Position numbers and translations under genes: made by a program
From: an uncultured Bacilli bacterium
GTDB lineage: Bacteria; Bacillota_I; Bacilli_A; RF39; UBA660
Assembly (NCBI GenBank): GCA_910589375.1
Contig: CAJUTK010000003.1
Coordinates: forward strand, 129,247-193,246
Direction of reading: 5' to 3'
DNA: 64,000 nucleotides
Shown here: positions 7,577 to 16,533 of the stretch, piece after piece
Layout: every line of letters starts with the position of its first letter
Position numbering within the stretch: the stretch's first letter is position 1
The notes under the pieces: generated by a model
What the model was told of the DNA's origin: nothing
Database searches by the model: none
Seen by the model: only the letters and a program-made list of their open reading frames with translations

Positions 7577-8321
7577 ATATATTAATTTAACAAAAGAAAA
7601 TATTGATGAAGAACATATTTGTTGTGCAATTGGGGATAAAAAACACCAAAATGGTGTAGATAGAAAAAAAGAGTGGATAAAAAGTAAATTGAGTGATGGC
7701 CATGTATTTAGGAAACTAAATGCTAGAGGAAAAGTGTTTATTGAATATGAACCAATTGAAACTGCTTGGGTTCCAATAAATGGAAAAAACTATGAATATA
7801 TTTACTGTTTATGGGTGGCAGGAAGTTTTAAAGGAAAAGGAATTGCAAAAGAATTATTAGAATATGCAATCAATGACTCTAAAGAAAAAGGAATGAATGG
7901 AATATGCACTTTATCTTCTAAAAAGAAGAAACCTTTTATAGGAGATAAAAAATTTTATGAACATTATGGATTTCAAGTAGTAGATGAAGTAGGAGATTAT
8001 GAGTTATTAGTGCTCTCTTTCAATAATTCTGAATTTCCTAGATTTAATGAGAGTGCAAGACTTATGCAAATTAGTAATAAAGACTTTACTATCTATTATA
8101 CTAATGAGTGCCCTTATGTAGAATATGAAGTAAAAGAACTTAGTGAATATGCTAAAGATAAGAACATTAAAATCCATTTTGTAAAAATAGATACGTTAGA
8201 AGAGGCGAAGAATGCTCCTTGCATTTTCCAAAATTGGGCGAATTTCTATCAGGGTAGATTTATATCTAATACGATACTAAATGCCAGTTCCTTTGAAAAA
8301 TTAATAAGTGAAATAAAATGA
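7569..8321 (+). CDS. GNAT acetyltransferase with YoaP-like C-terminal domain
   Basis: 250 residues. The GNAT core has the acetyl-CoA loop FKGKGIAKELL (about 95-105) and the EHYGF strand. From about residue 175 there is a thioredoxin-like segment (YYTNECPYVEYEVKEL) matching the YoaP-type extension, where Cys-Pro-Tyr may be redox or metal active. It overlaps the next gene by 4 bases (ATGA). Acceptor substrate unknown. Confidence 0.85.
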   Translation: MNEYINLTKENIDEEHICCAIGDKKHQNGVDRKKEWIKSKLSDGHVFRKLNARGKVFIEYEPIETAWVPINGKNYEYIYCLWVAGSFKGKGIAKELLEYAINDSKEKGMNGICTLSSKKKKPFIGDKKFYEHYGFQVVDEVGDYELLVLSFNNSEFPRFNESARLMQISNKDFTIYYTNECPYVEYEVKELSEYAKDKNIKIHFVKIDTLEEAKNAPCIFQNWANFYQGRFISNTILNASSFEKLISEIK

Positions 8322-9205
8322 AATTCGTAAAAACAAAAACTATTCTTACAAAAGTAAAGTATGGAAATAGCTGGTTTGGTATTGATTATAATATGAACTT
8401 ATATAGGGGTTGTATGCATGGCTGTATCTATTGTGATAGTAGAAGTAATTGTTATCATATTGAGAACTTTGATATTGTAAGAGGAAAAGAAAATGCTCTT
8501 TCTATTTTAGAACAAGAACTTTCTAAGAAAAAAGAAAAAGGTGTTATTGGAATAGGTGCTATGTCAGATACTTATAATCCTAATGAGTTAAAGTATGAAG
8601 AAACAAGAAAGGCTTTAAAGCTAATTTTGAAATATGGATTTGGAGTATCGATTGATACCAAAAGTGATTTAATCATGCGTGATATAGATTTATTAAAAGA
8701 AATAAATGCAAAGAATAATGTTATTATAAAATTTACGATTACAACACCATATGATAAACAATCTAAAATGATAGAGCCTCATGTATGTGTATCTTCTAAA
8801 AGGTTAGCGGCAATAAAGACACTATCTCAAAATGGAATCTTTGTTGGTATCTTAATGAATCCAGTTTTACCTTTTATTACTGATAAGGAAGAAGATATAA
8901 AGGAATTAGTTCGAATTGCTTATGAAAATGGCGCTAAATTCATTCACACGTATATGGGAGTGACCTTAAGAGAAAATCAACGTGAATACTATTTTGATAA
9001 GTTAGAAGAGTACTATCCAGATTTAAAAGAAAAGTATATAAAGTATTACGGGAATAGGTATAATTGTACTGTTCCTAATTTTAAACGATTATATAAAATA
9101 TTTACAGAAGAATGCGATAAGTATGGAATTCTTTATAATATGAAGGATATTATTGCAGCCTATAAGAAAGAAATAAAGAAAAGTGAACAGATAACATTAT
9201 TTTAG
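8318..9205 (+). CDS. SPL-family radical SAM protein
   Basis: 295 residues. The Fe-S cluster motif C-x3-C-x2-C appears as YRGCMHGCIYC, preceded by NLYRG as in the spore-photoproduct-lyase-like COG1533 group. GIGAMSDTYNPNE and the IDTKSD segment fit the SAM-binding barrel. It is the last gene of the overlapping operon from 6682. Substrate unknown. The run of DUF3781, GyrI-like, YoaP-like and SPL proteins looks like one functional unit. Confidence 0.85.
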   Translation: MKFVKTKTILTKVKYGNSWFGIDYNMNLYRGCMHGCIYCDSRSNCYHIENFDIVRGKENALSILEQELSKKKEKGVIGIGAMSDTYNPNELKYEETRKALKLILKYGFGVSIDTKSDLIMRDIDLLKEINAKNNVIIKFTITTPYDKQSKMIEPHVCVSSKRLAAIKTLSQNGIFVGILMNPVLPFITDKEEDIKELVRIAYENGAKFIHTYMGVTLRENQREYYFDKLEEYYPDLKEKYIKYYGNRYNCTVPNFKRLYKIFTEECDKYGILYNMKDIIAAYKKEIKKSEQITLF

Positions 9206-9256
9206 GATATACGAATAGAAATATCTTGACTGTATATTCTTTTTTTATGTTATAAT
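9205..9256 (+). promoter_or_regulatory. Terminator loop overlapping the dfx promoter
   Basis: GGATATAC/GTATATTC (9205-9212/9232-9239) followed by T8 can end the upstream operon. TTGACT (9226-9231) lies in that loop and TATAAT at 9251-9256, preceded by TG (19-base spacing), drives dfx. The two signals are nested. Confidence 0.55.
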
Positions 9257-9280
9257 GATACTGTAAGAAAGGATGGTAGT

Positions 9281-9643
9281 ATGAAATTTTATAGATGTCC
9301 AGTATGTGGAAATATTATTACTGTAATAGAAGGAAATGAGAAAGTAGTTAGATGTTGTGGAAAAGAATTAGAAGAACTAGTTCCTAATACACAGGAAGCT
9401 GCTACTGAGAAGCATATTCCTGTTTGTAAAAGAGAAGGAGATAAAGTAGAAGTAACAGTGGGAGAAGTAGAGCATCCTATGCAAGAGGAACATTATATAA
9501 TGTTTATTGCACAAGTTGCAGAAAATGAATCTACGATTGTTAAGTTGAACCCAGGAGATAAACCAGCTGCTACATTTACTTATAAAGAAAATGCTAAAAT
9601 TTATGCTTATTGTAATCTACATGGATTATGGATTAGCAAATAG
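9281..9643 (+). CDS. dfx: Desulfoferrodoxin (class I superoxide reductase)
   Basis: 120 residues. The N-terminal desulforedoxin-type iron centre has C6-x2-C9 and C25-C26. The catalytic mononuclear iron centre ligands are His45 (KHIP), His65 (EHPM), His71 (EHYI), Cys111 and His114 (YCNLHG). It reduces superoxide to peroxide in the cytoplasm without releasing oxygen, typical of anaerobes. AAAGGATGG precedes the ATG. The SDR gene follows 11 bases after its stop, so the pair is probably co-transcribed. Confidence 0.95.
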   Translation: MKFYRCPVCGNIITVIEGNEKVVRCCGKELEELVPNTQEAATEKHIPVCKREGDKVEVTVGEVEHPMQEEHYIMFIAQVAENESTIVKLNPGDKPAATFTYKENAKIYAYCNLHGLWISK

Positions 9644-9654
9644 AAAGGAATGTT

Positions 9655-10452
9655 ATGAGAAAATTAGAAAATAAGGTAGCTATCATTACTGGTGGCGCTA
9701 TGGGTAATGGATTAGGAATTGCCAAAGTATTTTTAAAGTATGGGGCTAGTATTGTTATTTTAGATTATGCTAAAGAGTTAGAAAGTACAGTAGCTAATTT
9801 AAAAACAGAATACCCAGAATCTAAAATATTAGGATACCAAGTAGATATTCGTGATGTTGAGAAAGTGAAGGAAGCTGTTGATAGCGCAGCGAATACATTA
9901 GGTCATATTGATATACTAGTCAATAATGCTGGTGTAGCTCGTCTAGAAACGTTTGAAAATATGTCAGATGAATTAAGAGATTTTCATTTTGATATTAATA
10001 TCAAAGGAACATGGAATGTTACAAAAGCAGTTGTTCCTTATTTAAAGAAAAATGAATCTTCTAGTATTGTAAATCTATCTAGTGTAACAGGACCAATGGT
10101 TGCAGATAGTGGAGAAGTCGCTTATGCGACAACCAAAGCAGCACTTATGGGATTTTCAAAAGCATTAGCTGTGGAATTAGTAGACAGTAATATTCGTTCT
10201 AACGCTATTTTACCAGGTTATATTTTAACACCTATGGTAGAAGGAATTGGAAAAGAATCTAATCCAGAAGATCCAGAGTCAGTTATTCGTGGAATAGCAG
10301 CAGGTATTCCTATGAAAAGATTAGGAACGATTGAAGAGTTAGGAGAATTAGCAGCTTTCCTAGCAAGTAATGAGTCTTCTTATATTACAGGTCATGAATT
10401 TGTAATTGATGGTGGAAGTACATTACCAGAGACAATGTCTGTTGGGGTTTAA
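9655..10452 (+). CDS. ucpA: Short-chain dehydrogenase UcpA-like
   Basis: 265 residues with a complete SDR fold: TGGAMGNGLGIA nucleotide loop, NNAGVA, catalytic Ser (SSV), Tyr-x3-Lys (YATTK), and the C-terminal YITGHEFVIDGGSTLPETMS that closely follows E. coli UcpA. It is an NAD(P)-dependent oxidoreductase whose substrate is not established in this family. It lies 11 bases after dfx and is followed by a U-tailed hairpin. Confidence 0.88.
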   Translation: MRKLENKVAIITGGAMGNGLGIAKVFLKYGASIVILDYAKELESTVANLKTEYPESKILGYQVDIRDVEKVKEAVDSAANTLGHIDILVNNAGVARLETFENMSDELRDFHFDINIKGTWNVTKAVVPYLKKNESSSIVNLSSVTGPMVADSGEVAYATTKAALMGFSKALAVELVDSNIRSNAILPGYILTPMVEGIGKESNPEDPESVIRGIAAGIPMKRLGTIEELGELAAFLASNESSYITGHEFVIDGGSTLPETMSVGV

Positions 10453-10490
10453 AAAATATTATAGAGATGGTTTATATTAAAGAGTGAAGA

Positions 10491-10517
10491 AGAAAATATA
10501 AAGTATTTTCTTTTTTT
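10491..10517 (+). terminator. Terminator after ucpA, abutting the adhE promoter
   Basis: 8-bp stem AGAAAATA/TATTTTCT with a TAAAG loop and a T7 tract (10511-10517). TATAAT at 10522-10527 follows at once as the adhE -10. Confidence 0.65.
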
Positions 10518-10564
10518 ATGATATAATGTTTATGGTAAGTAACAATATACGGAGGATGATGAAG

Positions 10565-13168
10565 ATGAATTACAGTATTGTTGAGACAGTAGAAGATTTA
10601 GAAAAATTAATTGATAAAGTAAAAAAAGCACAGTTAGAATTTGCTACTTATTCACAGGAGAAAGTAGATAAAATCTTTGCATCAGCAGCTATTGCTGCTA
10701 ATAAGATGAGAATACCACTTGCTAAAATGGCAGTAGAAGAAACTGGTATGGGAGTAGTGGAAGATAAAATTATTAAAAACCACTATGCTGCAGAATATAT
10801 CTATAATAAATATAAAGATACTAAAACATGTGGGGTAATTGAGGAAGATACCGTTTATGGAATACGTAAGGTAGCAGAACCAATTGGTTTAATTGCAGCC
10901 GTTATTCCAACAACGAATCCAACTTCAACGACTATTTTTAAAACATTGATTTCATTGAAAACGAGAAATGGGATTATTATTAGTCCACATCCAAGGGCAA
11001 AGAAATCAACGATAGAAGCCGCTAAAATTGTTTTAGAAGCTGCTGTTAAAGCTGGAGCGCCAGAGGGCCTTATTGGATGGATTGATGTGCCATCTTTAGA
11101 GCTTACTAATACATTAATGCAGATGTCAGATACTATTTTAGCAACTGGTGGTTCTGGAATGGTAAAGTCTGCTTATTCTAGTGGAAGGCCAGCACTTGGT
11201 GTAGGAGCAGGAAATACTCCAGCTATTATTGACTCATCAGCTGATATTTTACTAGCAGTAAATTCTATTATTCATTCTAAAACATTTGATAATGGAATGA
11301 TTTGTGCATCTGAGCAATCTGTTATCGTAATGGATGATATCTACGAGGAAGTAAAAGAAGAGTTTAAGAAAAGAGGATGTTATTTCTTAAATCCTGAAGA
11401 AACTGAAAAAGTTAGGAAAACGATTATCATTAACGGTGGATTAAACGCTAAAATTGTTGGTCAAAAAGCTCATACCATTGCAGAGTTAGCGGGTATTACC
11501 GTTCCTAAACTTGCTAAAATATTAATTGGTGAAGTAAGTAGTGTGGAATTAAGTGAAGAGTTTGCTCATGAAAAGTTATCTCCAGTACTTGCAATGTATA
11601 AGGCCTCTACTTTTGAGGAAGCTATCAAAAAGGCATCTCATTTAATTGAGGATGGTGGTTTAGGTCATACTTCCTCTATTTATATTGATGAGAGAAATGA
11701 AACAGAAAAATTAGAGAAGTTTTATAGTAGTATGAAAACATGTAGAGTGCTAGTTAATACACCATCTTCTCAAGGTGGAATAGGAGACTTATATAATTTC
11801 AAACTAACGCCTTCCTTAACACTCGGATGTGGTTCTTGGGGTGGTAACTCTATTTCTGAAAATGTTGGAGTAAGACATTTATTAAATATTAAAACAGTAG
11901 CTGAGAGGAGAGAGAATATGCTTTGGTTTAGAGCACCTGAAAAGGTATATATAAAAAGAGGTTGCTTGCCTGTTGCATTAGAAGAATTAAAAGATGTAAT
12001 GGGTAAGAAGAGGGCATTTATAGTAACAGATACTTTTCTATTTGAAAATGGGTATACAAAGGTAGTAACGGATAAATTAGAAGAAATGGGAATAATGCAT
12101 ACCACATTTTCTAATGTAGAACCAGATCCAACTTTAGCATGTGCAAAAGAGGGAACTAGGGCGATGGAAGCATTTAAGCCAGATTGTATTATTGCGATTG
12201 GTGGTGGGTCTGCTATGGATGCTGCTAAAATTATGTGGGTGATGTATGAACATCCAGAAGTAGATTTCATGGATATGGCAATGCGTTTTATGGATATTAG
12301 AAAAAGAGTTTATACATTCCCTAAAATGGGGGAAAAAGCTTACTTCATCGCTATTCCAACTTCTAGTGGAACAGGTTCTGAAGTAACTCCTTTTGCTGTT
12401 ATTACAGATGAAGAAACAGGTACGAAATATCCTTTAGCAGATTATGAATTAATGCCTAAAATGGCTATTATTGATGCGAATATGATGGATAATGCACCAA
12501 AAGGACTTACATCAGCATCAGGAATAGATGCTGTAACTCATGACTTAGAAGCACTTGCTTCTATGATGGCTACTGAGTATACAGATGCTTTGGCAATCGA
12601 GAGTTTAAAAAATATTTTTACTTATTTGCCACGTGCTTATGAATTAGGGGCAGAAGATAAGGAGGCAAGAGAAAAAATGGCTAATGCTGCTACTATGGCA
12701 GGTATGGCATTTGCCAATGCTTTCTTAGGGGTATGTCATTCTATGGCACATAAGTTAGGTGCTTTTCATCATTTACCACATGGTGTTGCGAATGCCTTAA
12801 TGATTAGTATTGTTCTTCGTTATAATAGTGCAGAAACTCCAGAGAAGATGGGAACATTCCCACAATATGATCATCCATGCACATTAGAAAAATATGCAAT
12901 GGTTGCTCGTTCTCTTGGTTTTGGTGGTACTACAGACGAAGAGAGCTTAGAAAATTTAATTCGTGAAATAGAAGCTTTAAAAGAACGTGTTGGTATTAAG
13001 AAAACAATTAGAGATTATGGTATAGAAGAAAGCGCTTTCTTAGAAACATTAGATGAAATGGTAGAGCAAGCCTTTGATGACCAATGTACTGGTGCTAATC
13101 CTAGATTACCACTCATGAGTGAAATTAAAGATATGTATATGGAAGCTTATTATGGGGGGGTAAATTAA
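10565..13168 (+). CDS. adhE: Bifunctional acetaldehyde-CoA/alcohol dehydrogenase
   Basis: 867 residues from ATG 10565, chosen because GGAGG (10551-10555) is 9 bases upstream; earlier in-frame codons overlap the -10. The N-terminal half is the CoA-acylating aldehyde dehydrogenase with catalytic Cys247 (GMICASEQS). The C-terminal half is the iron alcohol dehydrogenase (GGGSAMDAAK, GIDAVTHDLEAL, and AHKLGAFHHLPHG iron ligands). It converts acetyl-CoA to ethanol with two NADH and forms spirosomes in other bacteria. It marks fermentative metabolism. Its TAA overlaps the next ATG by one base. Confidence 0.97.
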   Translation: MNYSIVETVEDLEKLIDKVKKAQLEFATYSQEKVDKIFASAAIAANKMRIPLAKMAVEETGMGVVEDKIIKNHYAAEYIYNKYKDTKTCGVIEEDTVYGIRKVAEPIGLIAAVIPTTNPTSTTIFKTLISLKTRNGIIISPHPRAKKSTIEAAKIVLEAAVKAGAPEGLIGWIDVPSLELTNTLMQMSDTILATGGSGMVKSAYSSGRPALGVGAGNTPAIIDSSADILLAVNSIIHSKTFDNGMICASEQSVIVMDDIYEEVKEEFKKRGCYFLNPEETEKVRKTIIINGGLNAKIVGQKAHTIAELAGITVPKLAKILIGEVSSVELSEEFAHEKLSPVLAMYKASTFEEAIKKASHLIEDGGLGHTSSIYIDERNETEKLEKFYSSMKTCRVLVNTPSSQGGIGDLYNFKLTPSLTLGCGSWGGNSISENVGVRHLLNIKTVAERRENMLWFRAPEKVYIKRGCLPVALEELKDVMGKKRAFIVTDTFLFENGYTKVVTDKLEEMGIMHTTFSNVEPDPTLACAKEGTRAMEAFKPDCIIAIGGGSAMDAAKIMWVMYEHPEVDFMDMAMRFMDIRKRVYTFPKMGEKAYFIAIPTSSGTGSEVTPFAVITDEETGTKYPLADYELMPKMAIIDANMMDNAPKGLTSASGIDAVTHDLEALASMMATEYTDALAIESLKNIFTYLPRAYELGAEDKEAREKMANAATMAGMAFANAFLGVCHSMAHKLGAFHHLPHGVANALMISIVLRYNSAETPEKMGTFPQYDHPCTLEKYAMVARSLGFGGTTDEESLENLIREIEALKERVGIKKTIRDYGIEESAFLETLDEMVEQAFDDQCTGANPRLPLMSEIKDMYMEAYYGGVN

Positions 13169-13908
13169 TGGAAGTATTAGTAGAAAGAGAAACGAAAACG
13201 GTTTATAAAGAAGATGGAAAAACAGTTAAACTATTTGTAGAAAATTATTCCAAAGCAGCTATTTTAAATGAAGCTTTAAATCAAGCAAGAGTAGAAGAAG
13301 GAACTGATTTAAATGTTCCTCATCTATTAGAAGTAGGATTAGTGAATAATAGATGGGCGCTCATTTCTGAACATATAGAAGGGACTCCTTTAGATAAACT
13401 AATGATGATGCATTCAGAAAAGGAAGAGGAATATTTAAACTTATTTGTTGATATTCAGTTGAACATTTTATCAAACAGTGTTCCTCTTTTAAATCGCATG
13501 AAAGAAAAGTATAGAAGAAAAATTAATGCAACAAATCTTCCCGATAATACAAAGTATGAATTGTTACAAAGACTAGAAGGTATGAAAAAACATACAAAAC
13601 TTTGCCATGGAGATTATAATCCTAGTAATATTATTATCAAAGAGGATGGTACTCCTTATATTATCGATTGGGCCCATGTAACTGTTGGAAACGCATCAGG
13701 AGATGCTGCTAAAACATTTTTATTATTTGCAATGAATGGAGAGGAAAATTTAGGAAATAAATACTTAGCTTTATTTTCAGAAAAAAGTGGTATTCCAATG
13801 TCTAACATTCAGCAGTGGATTCCAATTGTAGCAGCTGTTCAAAAAAATGAAACAAAAGAAAATCAAGAAATCTTAAATCGTTGGATTGATGTTGTAGATT
13901 ATAACTAA
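13168..13908 (+). CDS. APH/choline-kinase-like phosphotransferase
   Basis: 246 residues. The aminoglycoside-phosphotransferase fold shows the catalytic loop HGDYNPSNIII (about 147-157) and the metal-binding IIDWAH (about 167-172). An ISEHIEGTPLDKL hinge lies earlier. The substrate is probably a small hydroxylated metabolite rather than a drug, judging by related chromosomal proteins. TAATG coupling to adhE is striking, since the two activities have no obvious link. Confidence 0.75.
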   Translation: MEVLVERETKTVYKEDGKTVKLFVENYSKAAILNEALNQARVEEGTDLNVPHLLEVGLVNNRWALISEHIEGTPLDKLMMMHSEKEEEYLNLFVDIQLNILSNSVPLLNRMKEKYRRKINATNLPDNTKYELLQRLEGMKKHTKLCHGDYNPSNIIIKEDGTPYIIDWAHVTVGNASGDAAKTFLLFAMNGEENLGNKYLALFSEKSGIPMSNIQQWIPIVAAVQKNETKENQEILNRWIDVVDYN

Positions 13909-13918
13909 TGGAGTAAAT

Positions 13919-14593
13919 ATGAAAGAAGAAAAGAAAAAATATTATGTATTTGAAATGAATTTAAAGTGGTTAAATATAGTCTCTATTATATTATTGATTC
14001 TTCCCTTATTATTGACTATTTTAATAGGGATAGATTTAGATTTTGATGGAGATGCATGGACAATTACATTAATACTAATAGTACCTTATCTTATCTTGCA
14101 TGAACTTTTTCATGGAGCTTCATATGTACTAAATGGAGCAAAATTAAAAAACATTACGTTTGGTGCCCATCTAGAAAAAGGAATACTATGTTGTTTATGT
14201 AAGCAAAATGTTAGTAGAAAAAATATTTTAATTTCTGTTATTACGCCCTTCATTTGGTTAGGACTTGTTACCTATATGATTGGTATTGCAACAGATAATT
14301 TAGTACTTATTCTTCTTTCTATTTTTAATATTTCTGGTTGTTCTGGTGATTTAATGATGTTTTTAGCGTTTTTAAAACTAAAAGATTTTGAATATTCAGA
14401 ATATGATAACCCAACTGCTTTTGGACTTTATTCAGAAACTGATTTAAGTCATGAAAAGTTGTTTGGGCTTAACTATATAGGAACGAAAGAAGAATTAGAA
14501 AAGAATGATTTAAAAAAGGTAACTATTAGTAAAACTAGTATCATTGTTTTCTTTTTCTTTCTATTATTTATTCTATATTTTGCGCTACAGTAA
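13919..14593 (+). CDS. DUF3267 membrane protein with HExxH motif
   Basis: 224 residues. Hydrophobic segments lie near 18-37, 48-62, 98-140 and 205-222. HELFHG at about residue 61 is the zincin-like HExxH seen in DUF3267, a putative membrane metallopeptidase family, and sits at the end of a membrane segment. It starts 10 bases after the APH-like gene and ends at a strong terminator, so it closes the adhE transcription unit. Confidence 0.72.
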   Translation: MKEEKKKYYVFEMNLKWLNIVSIILLILPLLLTILIGIDLDFDGDAWTITLILIVPYLILHELFHGASYVLNGAKLKNITFGAHLEKGILCCLCKQNVSRKNILISVITPFIWLGLVTYMIGIATDNLVLILLSIFNISGCSGDLMMFLAFLKLKDFEYSEYDNPTAFGLYSETDLSHEKLFGLNYIGTKEELEKNDLKKVTISKTSIIVFFFFLLFILYFALQ

Positions 14594-14617
14594 AAGAAAT
14601 CTAATGATTTCTTTTTT
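14593..14617 (+). terminator. Terminator of the adhE operon
   Basis: Perfect 9-bp stem AAAGAAATC/GATTTCTTT, TAAT loop, T-rich tail. Confidence 0.85.
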
Positions 14618-14713
14618 GTAAAGAATGGTTGCTATTTTAAAAATGCAACTGAAAGTTGGTAGAATTTTGCTTCTTTAAAACGTAAGATGTTCTTGTAAGG
14701 AGGGAGTAGTCTA

Positions 14714-15598
14714 ATGAAATTTGGCGATAATTTGAAGAATCTTAGAAAATCAAAGAAATTATCACAAGAAGAATTAGCAGAGAAAGTAGGAGTGTCTAGG
14801 CAGTCTGTATCAAAATGGGAAACCGGGGAAGCTTATCCTGAGATGAATAATATTTTAATGTTGTGTAAAATATTCCATTGCAATATTAATGAACTAGTGA
14901 ATGATTCTTTAATGGATGTAAGTTCATTAGATGAAGAAATTAAAATGAATGTAGTGAAATTTAAAGAGGAAAAACAAAGAAAAGTAAAGGGATTAAGTAA
15001 AGCCATCTATATAGCATCCCGCGTTATTCAGTGCCTGGTTGGAGGAGCAATTATACTATTAATTCTTTCCATGATAGCCATACCATTTCTTTTTAATCGA
15101 GTTACGATAGAAAAAAATCAAATAAAAATCTTTGATAGTGAGTATTCTTATAGAGTGGAAAATCATTTTTTCATTATTGATGATTATAAAGTAGATATTC
15201 CAACTTCTTTTGATATAGAAGATTATCTTTTAAATCATTCCAAAGTGTATCATATTTTAGCAACTGAATATGTAGTTCTTTCTCTTGTAGTAAGCTTAAT
15301 ATTTTTCTTTCTCTTATTTCATACGATTGAGAAGTTATTTTTAAATATTCATAGGTTGGATACACCATTTACTTTAGAAAATGTTTCCTATATTAAAAAA
15401 ATTGCAATTCTTCTAGTATTATTCATAGTCATTCCTAATGTAACTGGATTATTATTTCAACTATTTACACATATAAACCTAGAAATAGAATTAGAAATAA
15501 GCAGTTTTTTACTCGCTTTTATCATTGTTAGTATTGCCTACATTTTTGAATATGGTTATGAACTTCAATTAGATTCTAAAGGAAAAATATATGGCTAA
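14714..15598 (+). CDS. XRE-family regulator with membrane-spanning C-terminus
   Basis: 294 residues. The N-terminal 60 residues are a classic XRE/Cro helix-turn-helix (LSQEELAEKVGVSRQSVSKW). From about residue 100 there are hydrophobic segments (about 108-130, 188-208, 228-252, 258-275), so a DNA-binding head is tethered to the membrane. Such proteins often control adjacent membrane genes. AAGGAGGGA precedes the ATG. The 3' end overlaps the following 78-residue gene by 8 bases. Confidence 0.85.
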   Translation: MKFGDNLKNLRKSKKLSQEELAEKVGVSRQSVSKWETGEAYPEMNNILMLCKIFHCNINELVNDSLMDVSSLDEEIKMNVVKFKEEKQRKVKGLSKAIYIASRVIQCLVGGAIILLILSMIAIPFLFNRVTIEKNQIKIFDSEYSYRVENHFFIIDDYKVDIPTSFDIEDYLLNHSKVYHILATEYVVLSLVVSLIFFFLLFHTIEKLFLNIHRLDTPFTLENVSYIKKIAILLVLFIVIPNVTGLLFQLFTHINLEIELEISSFLLAFIIVSIAYIFEYGYELQLDSKGKIYG

Positions 15599-15827
15599 AA
15601 TAAATAGAGAAAAAGTAATCATTTTACTACAAGAAAAAAGAAAAGAAAGTAGAGAGTATTATTCTACTATTTGCGACATTCTAGAGAGAAACTCTATTAT
15701 AGGCAGGAAGAATAAAGAGAAAATGATAAATGACTTTATTGAGAGTCTATCTATTCCATATCAAGAAGCAAATATTCTTTATAATGATTGTATGGATATT
15801 TTAATAAAGGAGAGAATGATATTGTAG
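15591..15827 (+). CDS. Small protein of unknown function
   Basis: 78 residues, lysine- and glutamate-rich, predicted mostly helical, no membrane segment. The start overlaps the XRE-membrane gene by 8 bases, so it is translationally coupled and may be its partner. I do not recognise a family. Its 3' end lies in a probable terminator. Confidence 0.6.
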   Translation: MAKINREKVIILLQEKRKESREYYSTICDILERNSIIGRKNKEKMINDFIESLSIPYQEANILYNDCMDILIKERMIL

Positions 15828-15841
15828 TTCTTTTCTTTTTT
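15806..15841 (+). terminator. Terminator after the XRE operon
   Basis: An 11-bp stem with two G-U pairs (15806-15816/15828-15838) runs into a T-tract. TATAAT at 15844-15849 follows as the -10 for the next gene. Confidence 0.55.
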
Positions 15842-15872
15842 TGTATAATGAAAATAGAGTAGGTGTTTTTAT

Positions 15873-16373
15873 ATGGAGAATATAGTTTTTGTTTTTCAAA
15901 TAGGTTCTTTTCTTATATTAACCGGTGGGATTATTTGGATAGTTTTTTCGGATAAGAAAAAAAATAAGTACAGAAAAATTAACTTTAAAGATAAGAAAGA
16001 ATACTTATGTGTTTACTATTTATATGGAAATAAAGATTTAAAATCTAATATAGGCGTATTATCAAAAGAAGGGGATTCGTATTTATTGGAAACAGAAGAT
16101 GGTAAAGGGCTTTATACGTTCTCATTTCAGAAAGAGGAAATCACTTTTGTAGAAGTAAAAGAAAAAAACGGTATTGGTACAGTAGATACTATTGTAGATT
16201 TTAATTATGATGCTTCTAAAGGATATTTTGCAGGTCATAATGCTACTACTTTTACAACAGAAAAAACAGTAAAGGTTAGAAAAATTTATACTATTCAAAT
16301 CAGTTTAGCAAATGGTATAACTTTAACGTTAGAATCTAGTAAAAATCCAGAAATCTTTTTTAGAGATATTTAG
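15873..16373 (+). CDS. Membrane-anchored protein of unknown function
   Basis: 166 residues. One N-terminal membrane helix (VFVFQIGSFLILTGGIIWIV, about 5-24) is followed by a basic stop-transfer KKKNKYRK and a beta-rich soluble domain of about 130 residues. That order predicts N-terminus outside, bulk inside. No family recognised. It has its own promoter and a strong terminator, so it is monocistronic. Confidence 0.6.
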   Translation: MENIVFVFQIGSFLILTGGIIWIVFSDKKKNKYRKINFKDKKEYLCVYYLYGNKDLKSNIGVLSKEGDSYLLETEDGKGLYTFSFQKEEITFVEVKEKNGIGTVDTIVDFNYDASKGYFAGHNATTFTTEKTVKVRKIYTIQISLANGITLTLESSKNPEIFFRDI

Positions 16374-16383
16374 TAGCATTATT

Positions 16384-16423
16384 CAAGATTTTTAGTGAAA
16401 TACTCTTAAAAATCTTGTTTTTT
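16384..16423 (+). terminator. Terminator
   Basis: 11-bp stem CAAGATTTTTA/TAAAAATCTTG (16384-16394/16407-16417) followed by six T. Confidence 0.85.
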
Positions 16424-16533
16424 GTATAAAGAAGTGTTTAAATTACGCTTTTTTGAATAAAAAATGTAGAAAATACGTTTCTTGTGCTGACTTTCTAAAA
16501 AATATATGTAAAATATGTCTTAGGTGATGTGAA

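Noticed and set aside
10440..10564. Rex operator before adhE
   Set aside because: No recognisable TTGTGA-N6-TCACAA-like site in the gap, so redox control by Rex cannot be claimed from sequence.
11770..12270. Long minus-strand reading frame inside adhE
   Set aside because: It lies entirely within a confidently identified enzyme and reads as the complement of conserved AdhE sequence. No ribosome site or family resemblance.
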